From the NCBI GenBank assembly GCA_963681505.1, contig OY811974.1, forward strand, positions 2,806,511 through 2,870,510: a DNA stretch of 64,000 nt, written 5' to 3'. This document shows, piece after piece, positions 55,754-64,000 of this stretch. Source of the DNA: Eunapius fragilis. Taxonomy: Eukaryota; Porifera; Demospongiae; Spongillida; Spongillidae. Position numbers and translations under genes: made by a program. Each line of letters opens with the position of its first letter. Position 1 is the stretch's first letter. The notes below the pieces were generated by a model that was not told the DNA's origin, ran no database searches, and was given only the letters and a program-made list of their open reading frames with translations.

Positions 55754-58643
55754 CACCTTAGCTTCTTATCACCACCACCTTGCGCATGGATCTTTACAAG
55801 AATACAGTCTACCAAAACTTGACGCTTCAATGGATCAAACAATAGTTTCCTGGCCATATTATATTGCCAGTTTTGCTGTCAACAAAAAGACCAGTTTTAA
55901 CACTGAAGGATGTAATGGAATTCTGCATTAGACCATGCATGAAGTCGTGATCCCCTCCATTCTACAGTATGTAGGGTCTGCAGCTGTGGTTGCATGCAGC
56001 AGCTCCACAAAACACTGCATCCTGGAATGACTGGAGAGCTATCAATGACACTGTTTCTATGGATTTTCTTCGATTCATCTAGACCCAGTTTATTTGTAGA
56101 AAAAAGAAGTGGTTCACGCACTGCCTTTCAGCGCGCGCAGCTTCCATGTCTTGTACACTTTGAATCTTAATTCAATATTATTCTTGTACTTCTTGATGTA
56201 CATATGTTAAGCATCCATCTTCATTGTCATAGTCATTGCTTTAACCCTTGAACTGTGATGGGCTACCAAATTAAAGTGGCCAAGCGCTAATTATTCATAT
56301 GTGGTAACACATACGTCATTTGCCAGAATGCTGGATCATGGGGAAAATTCGCAGCTCGATCATAGAGAATATACATTGTTAACTAAAGAAATTAAACCAT
56401 CAGTGTTCACAGCAACCACTATGAAAACGAATTGTTGGCTTAGTCCCAATGTACACGCTTTATTTTCTCTATGAGCGAGCTGCGAAATTTCTATATGACC
56501 GAGCCGGTACTGTATTTGCAAAGCTGCATTGTAATCCAATCAATGTACAACCAATTACGTAATATATTGTAGCCTGTAATACCATACAGGTAAGTTGCAG
56601 CGCCAGGAATCTGATGTATTTCAATATTGTTGCATGAAAACTTCCCACGTCATAATAGTCAACAAGGGTGTGTGTGAGATTATCCATATTCATGACAGCA
56701 ACTATTTTAATTTCATTATTATATTCAAATGCACCAGAGCGGAGTTGTTTAGCCATAAGGCCTAACAGATAACTTGTTGATTATTATGATGTGGGAAATT
56801 TTCATGCAACGATAATGAATACACAACGAATGGACAGCCAAAAACAATACTTTATGAAATAGATGGTGTATTGATTAGACTATAATGAAGCCCATTTTTG
56901 TCCCCTGCATGCATGTGGTGCTTCGATCGCTGTATAGGTTTGACGCTCTTTGAAAGTCAATCTCTAGCCACTGATGGTGGCTAGAGCTTGACTTTTGTTC
57001 GCTATGACCATGTCAGCATCTGTAAACAAGTATGATTATAGGACAAGGTACGGTATTAACCGGACCACTTATTCCCCCGAGGGAAAAAAAAATTAGTTGT
57101 GACCCCCGACGTATGCATTATCCGGCCCTCCCATACCGGCCATAGTTATAACCGGAGCACTTACTATAGTGTGGCTACACTAGCCAGCCTGTAATGTACA
57201 GGCTAGTGTAGCCACACTATAGTAAGTGCTCCGGTTATAACTATGGCCGGTATGGAAGGGCCGGTTAATGCATACGTCGGGGGTCACAACTGATTTTTTT
57301 CCCCTCGGGGGAGTAAGTGGTCCGGTTAATACCGTACCTTGTCCTATAATCATACTTGTTTACAGATGCTGACATGGTCATTTGAACATCCTTTTAGCGA
57401 ACAAAAGTCAAGCTCTAGCCACCATCAGTGGCTAGAGATTGACTTTCAAAGAGCGTCAAACCTATACAGCGATCGAAGCACCACATGCATGCAGGGGACA
57501 AAAATGGGCTTCATTATAGTCTAATCAATACACCATCTATTTCATAAAGTATTGTTTTTGGCTGTCCATTCGTTGTGTATTCATTATCGTTGCATGAAAA
57601 TTTCCCACATCATAATAATCAACAAGTTTTCTGTTAGGCCTTATGGCTAAACAACTCCGCTCTGGTGCATTTGAATATAATAAGGAAATTAAAATAGTTG
57701 CTGTCATGAATATGGATAATCTCACACACACCCTTGTTGACTATTATGACGTGGGAAGTTTTCATGCAACAATATTGAAATACATCAGATTCCTGGCGCT
57801 GCAACTTACCTGTATGGTATTACAGGCTACAATATATTACGTAATTGGTTGTACATTGATTGGATTACAATGCAGCTTTGCAAATACAGTACCGGCTCGG
57901 TCATATAGAAATTTCGCAGCTCGCTCATAGAGAAAATAAAGCGTATACATTGGGACTAAGCCAACAATTCGTTTTCATAGTGGTTGCTGTGAACACTGAT
58001 GGTTTAATTTCTTTAGTTAACAATGTATATTCTCTATGATCGAGCTGCGAATTTTCCCCATGATCCAGCATTCTGGCAAATGACGTATGTGTTAACCACA
58101 TATGAATAATTAGCGCTTGGTCACTTTAATTTGGTAGCCCATCACAGTTCAAGGGTTAAAGCAATGACTATGACAATGAAGATGGATGCTTAACATATGT
58201 ACATCAAGAAGTACAAGAATAATATTGAATTAAGATTCAAAGTGTACAAGACATGGAAGCTGCGCGCGCTGAAAGGCAGTGCGTGAACCACTTCTTTTTT
58301 CTACAAATAAACTGGGTCTAGATGAATCGAAGAAAATCCATAGAAACAGTGTCATTGATAGCTCTCCAGTCATTCCAGGATGCAGTGTTTTGTGGAGCTG
58401 CATGCAACCACAGCTGCAGACCCTACATACTGTAGAATGGAGGGGATCACGACTTCATGCATGGTCTAATGCAGAATTCCATTACATCCTTCAGTGTTAA
58501 AACTGGTCTTTTTGTTGACAGCAAAACAGGCAATATAATATGGCCAGGAAACTATTGTTTGATCCATTGAAGCGCCAAGTTTTGGTAGACTGTATTCTTG
58601 TAAAGATCCATGCGCAAGGTGGTGGTGATAAGAAGCTAAGGTG
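55754..58643. repeat. 2.9-kb near-perfect palindrome
   Basis: Left arm 55754-57192 and right arm 57196-58643 are reverse complements, meeting at a 3-base centre (57193-57195). Scattered substitutions and small indels (for example at 56295 versus 58090, and a 3-bp difference in the WSCCMQPQ/WSCMQPQ frame) put divergence near one percent by eye. Each arm carries the same two short frames (56469-56756 minus with 57643-57930 plus; 55897-56121 minus with 58279-58500 plus) and a smaller inverted repeat around GTTGAYTATTATGA. A minus-strand frame (58466-58837) crosses the right boundary uninterrupted, which suggests the right junction is ancestral. Confidence 0.9.
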
Positions 58644-59451
58644 TTCAATGTGTTTATCACAAACCTTTCTGCAATACTGAGGGCTGTATCTTCCAGGAGA
58701 ATGGTCAACACCAAACGTTTGGAACAGCTCTGTAAAGAAACATACTTAACACTGGTAAGCCATTGGCCAAACACCAGCAATATGCCAAATGCTAGCACAT
58801 TCTGCTGCACTCCTTTTCTGAAGAACCATTGGAGCACAACAACAAGCTTAAGAACATTCTAAATTACGGATAATATGTGCGCATACACTCAGCCAGGTAC
58901 ACATGTGTGTGCACTGACCTTGATTGGCTGATAGAGCTATGCCACTTTTTCAAGCCTGCCTGATGGAATAACTCGGCACCCCCAACCCCACCAAACATAA
59001 CCGGGCCATTTGCTCTGACATGCACACATGTACAGCCAGGTGCACATATAATCATACACATAAGTCGCATACAAACCATGGTTTATGGTAAAGCACCAGC
59101 GGGGTGATGATATTAATTAAACATGGTTACAAAAATTTCATTACATCGTACTGTAAATGGTGCTTCGTAGATTTGTACTTTTTATGTTACATGTTTAGTG
59201 TGTGGTGGTGGCACACTTTGTGGCATCCATAGTCCGTGCCATATCTGTTGTTCATGTGACCTGGTACTGCCGAATGGCATGGCCATGTCAAACTCATCAC
59301 CATGAATATGGTCTCATTAATAATTAAATACACCATGGTTTGCATTTGAATGAACAAACATGCTCTTCTTAATTCTTACATTTATTTAAACACTAGCTCT
59401 CATTGCTAATTACTAAATGAAAACTAGCAAAGTGTGTGTTGTATTTACGTA

Positions 59452-59489
<38 letters not shown>

Positions 59490-60369
59490 AGTAGTGTACA
59501 GGGTGTATTAAATTTAGATCTATCATCAAGGTTCCCTTGGCTTATAGTGGTGAGTTAGATTAAACTATTTCAACTGCTGGTGCTCTCCAAGTTAGCATAG
59601 CCAAATTACTTACAATTGAAACAGCTGGGAACGAGGGTCGTATGTTTGGAAGTACTTCCAACATAAGTCCTTGTTCCAAGCAATATGTGCATGTAGGTCC
59701 GGTGTTCATGTCTTTGTGCACCACCCATAGATGCACAGCAGCCTCCTCTCAATCTTAATCGTCTGCCCATCGTGAATGGACATATCATCACAATACAACG
59801 GCACGCCAGCAGCATCTCAGTTTATGTAGTTAAGTAATCTGCTACTTAAAATTGGCTCTTTCGCTCCTGACACGCAGCAAAGGTAAACTTAGGAAACCCG
59901 TCAAAATTCGCACAATTAAGGTATTAGAGGTGGTGGGGCAAGGGTTATATAGCTCGATTTGTTCAATTTTTTGTTGGAGTATTCATACATCGCTTATATT
60001 TTATCAAAGCGTCTATGAGTGGCTTAAAACACCATAAAAAGTCCATATGGAGCCTTAAGTATATCGTTTCAGGACAATTGTGGCAGCTGTCTTTCGGTTA
60101 CATCCTATTATTGTATTCGTGCATGTTGTTGGCGTTTCTTCCGCGTGTTTGCACAGCATCGCTACTTACATGATTGGGGGGAGTACAATGTCAAGTTGCA
60201 GCTTCGGACCAGTTTCTGTATACATGACACGGCACCGCCCACGCTAGGAAATTGATTATCCATGACTAATATCGAGCGCTCGTTTAAAGCATTTAGAGTG
60301 ATTATATAGCAAAATATATATATAAAGAATGGAACAGGTTTGGTTTAACACAAATTTTAGGCTTGATGT
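58644..60369. other. Unassigned
   Basis: 58644-58837 minus continues the frame FGILLVFGQWLTSVKYVSLQ of unknown family. A (TA)n run lies at 59453-59484. Nothing else. Confidence 0.3.
59453..59484. repeat. (TA)n microsatellite
   Basis: About 16 TA units. Confidence 0.95.
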
Positions 60370-60545
60370 AACAATGGTTTCCTGTTCCCTTTGTTGAATT
60401 CGTCGCCATCGCATGCACGCGCACACGTATACGTTCTGGCAAAGAGACATCAAGTGTTTGGCAAGAAGCAGCGCAAGCGGCTTATTTACCCTCTTTCCTT
60501 CTGCTGGAAGCGACCCGGCATTGTGGATGATGTATGCATGGGATG
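60370..60545. repeat. Dispersed repeat copy 1
   Basis: Shares AACAATGGTTTCCTGTTC, GAATTCGTCGCCATCGCAT and AGCGACCCGGCATTGTG in order with 62030-62180. Confidence 0.8.
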
Positions 60546-61569
60546 TGGTAAAACAAGCGATGCATGAGATCTGGCATTCTAAATCTGCAACGAGCAGCGC
60601 CTGCGCAGAACAGTCGAGAACAATGTCGCGTGACATCTCGTATATATGTACTTATTATTGTAATTAGCTTAGTTGTTACGCGTGATTGCAAGTGCTATTT
60701 ATAGTGCTGTCACTATCGTACCTGTTAAATGGACATTCAAGCTCCTTACAATTCAATGGTAAAGTATCAGTAATATTGCGTGCATGTTGGGGGGGGGGGG
60801 GGGGGGTGATTTTAACATAAATACACGTGTCTTGCGTGATGCCTATACCACTAGATGTGACTGCATACAGCTAATAGCTCAACGCGCGGTTTAACCGCGA
60901 CCGCCGCTAATGTAAGCGGCACAATATTGTGCTTCGAACAGGGTCATGGTGACAATCCCCCGAATACCCGCGTTTTACTTTTATTATCCTAATCCGTATG
61001 ATGTATGTAGGCTAAGGATGTGATTGTCCCCAGTTTTTTATGTAAAGAAACATCACTCATCGTCTTGCGTTAACACCGGTTCCATGTAAATCGAGTGTAT
61101 TTTTTTTGTCGAACAACCTGCTTAAAATTAGTCGGAAAACGTTATAAGTACTCAACGAATTGAAAATGTCTTTCGAAGAGGCATCAAGGCCTGGGCGCAC
61201 ATGCTGCTGCCAGATCTGATATTGAAATACGATAGTGATATCATGCAAGGTCACATTCAGCATTCAAGTGGTTGTAGCCCCCATGGAAGATTCCACTGTG
61301 GCAGACGAGGGCAATGAAGTCCCTCTCATTCCTGTCCCTTCTTCCAGCATCCCTACTCGAAATCTGAACACTATGCCTATCATCATCAGAGATGTGCTGA
61401 AGTCAAATATTTAGGCCTGGGTCGAGGCTAAAGCGACCTAGCTACTCAGTTACAGCTGGTTCCAATGCTTCCGTACAAGTAAAGAGTCAAAAAATGTAGG
61501 AAAGCTACATCCCTTTTTAAGGTAAGAACGTTTGGACAGTTACTTTTAAAAGGCCCAGAAAAAAAAAGT
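60546..61569. other. Unassigned; poly-G tract
   Basis: G run near 60789-60806. A 43-codon frame MEDSTVADEGNEVPLIPVPS (61283-61414, plus) has no known family. Confidence 0.25.
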
Positions 61570-61663
61570 GTACTTTATTTCGGGTCGAGTATAACAGTTG
61601 CACTTCTGACGAATACGTATTCGTCAGAAGTGCAACTGTTATACCCGACCCGAAAAAAAGTAC
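61570..61663. repeat. 94-bp palindrome with no loop
   Basis: Arms meet at GAATAC/GTATTC (61616/61617) and hold TATAACAGTTGCACTTCTGA. Two or three mismatches only. Confidence 0.88.
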
Positions 61664-62029
61664 TGGTAAAGAGCGGAACGATGTAAAAATCTAGGAATGG
61701 CGCTAAACGTTGTGTAGAAAGTTGTGTTGCTATTTACGCACAAAGTTGCGACAGTACCTAGTTGGCACTCGTCCGACTCATTTTCCAAAATGTAAGTTCG
61801 ACAAAATGGGTCGAAAAAACATTCGATTTACATGGAACCTGTGTTAAGTTATATCAGTATCGATTTCGCATCTAAACGCCGCGAGTGGAAAACAGGAAGG
61901 GGGTGGGAAGGGGGGAGGGGTAGGGAGGGGGGGTAGTAGCTCAAAATGAATAGTAATTAGGGGGCGGGGGCGAGAGGGGGAAACGTTTGGAAACCCGCAC
62001 TAGCTTGGTGGCACTAGTTTTAGCTCTGG
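61664..62029. other. No recognisable gene; G-rich tract
   Basis: Purine-rich GGGAGGGG stretches at 61895-61985. Confidence 0.35.
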
Positions 62030-62180
62030 TAACAATGGTTTCCTGTTCTCGTTGCTGAATTCGTCGCCATCGCATACGTATACATTAGATCTAATTATGT
62101 TCAGGCAAAAGACATCAAGTGTTTACCCTCTTTCCTCCTAGCTGCTGGGAGCGACCCGGCATTGTGTATGATGGGATCGG
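62030..62180. repeat. Dispersed repeat copy 2
   Basis: Diverged copy of 60370-60545, with a 30-40-bp internal difference. Confidence 0.8.
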
Positions 62181-62416
62181 CCTGACGACAGACCCGGTCC
62201 GGGATTCTACTTAAATACTTATCTAATTATTGAAAAAATAATTGGAATCATGGAAAAGGAACTAGCAAATGTTTCAAATTATTATAATTTTAGAATCTAT
62301 GAGACACTGTGCCCTCTACAACTTCTTTCTTACCCAGTAGAATTAGTCTGTCCATCATGTAAATTAGTCTGCAGTATACCAATGTGGTGTATGGCAAGTG
62401 ATTAACATGTGATTAC

Positions 62417-62633
62417 AAGCTTGGTTGGCGGCACACTTTTCTGTTGCGGGCACACCAACCCTGAGGACAAATTAATGTGCCATGTGCAGTGTTTGCCGTG
62501 TGAATGCAGATTTTCTTATGCATGATCATGATAGTAGCACTTAGAAATTAACTCGCTCTTAAATATTGAGAGTCATTTAAATATCCTATAAATATTTAAT
62601 GGCCTCATAAAAAGTGTACCGCCAACCAAGCAG
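62417..62633. mobile_element. Small MITE-like inverted repeat
   Basis: GCTTGGTTGGCGGCACACTT (left) and AAGTGTACCGCCAACCAAGC (right) flank about 170 bp. No target duplication defined. Confidence 0.5.
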
Positions 62634-63794
62634 AGGTTAGCTAGTATCACATGCAGTACACCATGCATTTTGCCATCAATAATGATGGAACTCCGAAGGT
62701 ATACGGCAAACTCAACACACTGACCTGCTGTTTTACACATGACCCGATGCAGTGCAGGACATTGTACCACGGATTACCCCTATAAGGCCTATATATGTTC
62801 ACCGCATGGGCACATGAGCAATTTGCAAAGTGTGCAAGCCTGCACTACACCAACTAGCGCAAAGAAAGGGTGTTGCTAGAAAGAAATTCAATTGCAGCAT
62901 GTAACTATAAAATCATACACTAGTAGTATGGATAGAGATAGCTTATGGCAAAGCACACTGACAGTTTTCCTAGCTCCTGATGAATATGCCTAATTTTCCG
63001 TTCATAATCGAGCTGATACTTTTCAGTAAAAACGAGCGGGCACTGTACTATGATGTTAGCCCTGTAGTTATACGCTTAATGTTTATCAGGACTACGTTAG
63101 AGTTGAGCCGGGTTGTGATTAAAAACACGACTGCGTACATGTATTTCTTTTTTGCTATCGAAACAAAAGGCAAAGACGGTCATTTTTATGTTTTCCAAGT
63201 GTGCATGTTTTCTTTAAGAAAACATAAACTAATCGTCGTTCCCAAACTAATTCTGCTCCGTCGTCGTCGTCTTCTTTCTTTTAGGGAGAGTATAACAACT
63301 GTTTTAAAGAGCGCAGATTATACCAATCACTTTAGAATCTCCTGCATGGAACAACATCTCCAGGTATCAGATATGTGATAAAACTGACGTACGTAATCAT
63401 TACGTAATGCTTGTTCACATGGCAACATTCACGTATAATTAGAATTGTGCACCGTTATGAACAGGTGGGAATTTCATTTCATGGCAGTTCTGTTCACCAC
63501 TTTTGGCTAGCGAAGCAGTTTTTGTCAAAATGCATTACGTCACAAAAAGAGGAGAGCCAAACGATGAGAGGAATACCTCCAAAATCGACATGACTATAAT
63601 TTGAGTCCTCCCGCGTTCGGTACAATGCTGATCCTGCATGAACAAATGCGGGCGTCTGCTCGTGACGGTAATGGGGGGGGGGGGGGGGGGGGTGGGGGGG
63701 GGGCTTCTGCATAAGTGCCCGACCTTCAATTAAAGAGGCTACGTTTTAACTATAACTTGTTAGTACTAGCCAATATTCTTAGATATCATCGACC
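62634..63794. other. Unassigned; poly-G tract
   Basis: 63245-63370 resembles 8573-8715. G runs at 63674-63702. No gene supported. Confidence 0.3.
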
Positions 63795-63945
63795 ATAAAA
63801 TAAAAATTAAAATAAAGGCCGAAACAAGAAAACTAAATCCACTTTCCCAAAACTTTGTTCCCCTCCTTTTCACACCACGTTTGCCGCCAATTCCTATATC
63901 CCACCAACTTTCTCGTTAGAGAATGTATTTCTGATTTGTTTTTCA
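63795..63945. mobile_element. Foldback MITE family A, right arm only
   Basis: CCTTTTCACACCACGTTTGC, ATTCCTATATCCCACCAACT and TTCTCGTTAGAGAATG in family order. The left arm is absent. Confidence 0.65.
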
Positions 63946-63965
63946 GGTTTATGTGATAAGCCACA

Positions 63966-63995
63966 GCCTCTATTCTCTATTCTCTATTCTCTATC
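63966..63995. repeat. Short tandem repeat at the window edge
   Basis: TCTATTC repeated about four times; continues toward the window end. Confidence 0.8.
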
Positions 63996-64000
63996 TCACA

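Noticed and set aside
56469-57930. Two copies of a 95-aa protein starting MAKQLRSGAFEYN as duplicated genes
   Set aside because: They are the two arms of one palindrome. The frame has no recognisable domain and overlaps a smaller inverted repeat, so coding status is unsupported.
61283-61414. 43-aa plus-strand frame with a plausible start
   Set aside because: No family, no good donor at its end, and no downstream exon visible.
63373-63600. Solo LTR of the Gmr1-like element, because TGTGATAAAACTGACG resembles its LTR end
   Set aside because: Similarity stops after about 16 bases and no matching right end follows.

Overview
The window reads as nuclear DNA of an early-branching animal, most likely a sponge and possibly a cnidarian. 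The reasons are GT-AG introns of 52 to 2109 bp, animal protein families (a TRAF-type MATH domain, a two-LDLa transmembrane receptor with PPxY tails, a seven-helix receptor, a PIGN fragment), abundant microsatellites and G/C homopolymers, and a retroelement family that I associate with sponge and coral genomes. The species cannot be named. No rRNA, tRNA, CRISPR or organelle features were seen.

Layout: 0.5-0.7 kb holds a decayed RecQ-helicase scrap (-). 962-5792 is a full-length Ty3/gypsy retrotransposon (-) with 5-bp target duplication and the unusual order Gag-PR-IN-RT-RH (Gmr1-like), broken by five frame changes. 6163-7233 is an intact intronless 7TM receptor (-). 7.7-15 kb is a graveyard of one RT family plus two MITEs, a broken PIGN fragment and a 230-bp GT microsatellite. 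15957-18971 is a complete four-exon gene (+) for a 218-aa LDLa/PPxY membrane receptor. 19.5-23.7 kb holds a gag scrap, a non-autonomous hAT element and a decayed, once-spliced Gypsy-integrase-like gene.

24.9-43.5 kb (-) is the most striking part. A TRAF/MATH terminal exon lies at the low-coordinate end. Two arrays of tiny phase-0 exons, 33, 42, 54 or 63 nt long and encoding coiled coil, lie upstream of it at 32.3-35.5 and 42.8-43.5 kb. All intact exon lengths equal sums of 7- and 11-residue units, so any exon combination would keep the coiled-coil register. The first array grew by tandem segmental duplication. This intron-rich interval also hosts a 22-bp minisatellite, a hAT element, a PHD-like scrap, foldback MITEs, a TTAA-flanked TIR element with a foldback element nested in it, and a Ginger-like element flanked by CCGG with palindromic subterminal repeats.

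44-64 kb is mostly transposon debris: a gypsy integrase tail, a decayed RNase H-fold-like transposase gene (47-49 kb), a TIR element with satellite-like interior, a RAG1-like zinc-motif scrap, a 2.9-kb near-perfect palindrome (55754-58643), further copies of the foldback MITE and short palindromes. Only the 7TM receptor, the LDLa receptor and the MATH exon with its exon arrays look like live host genes. All calls come from reading the sequence; no database search was run.
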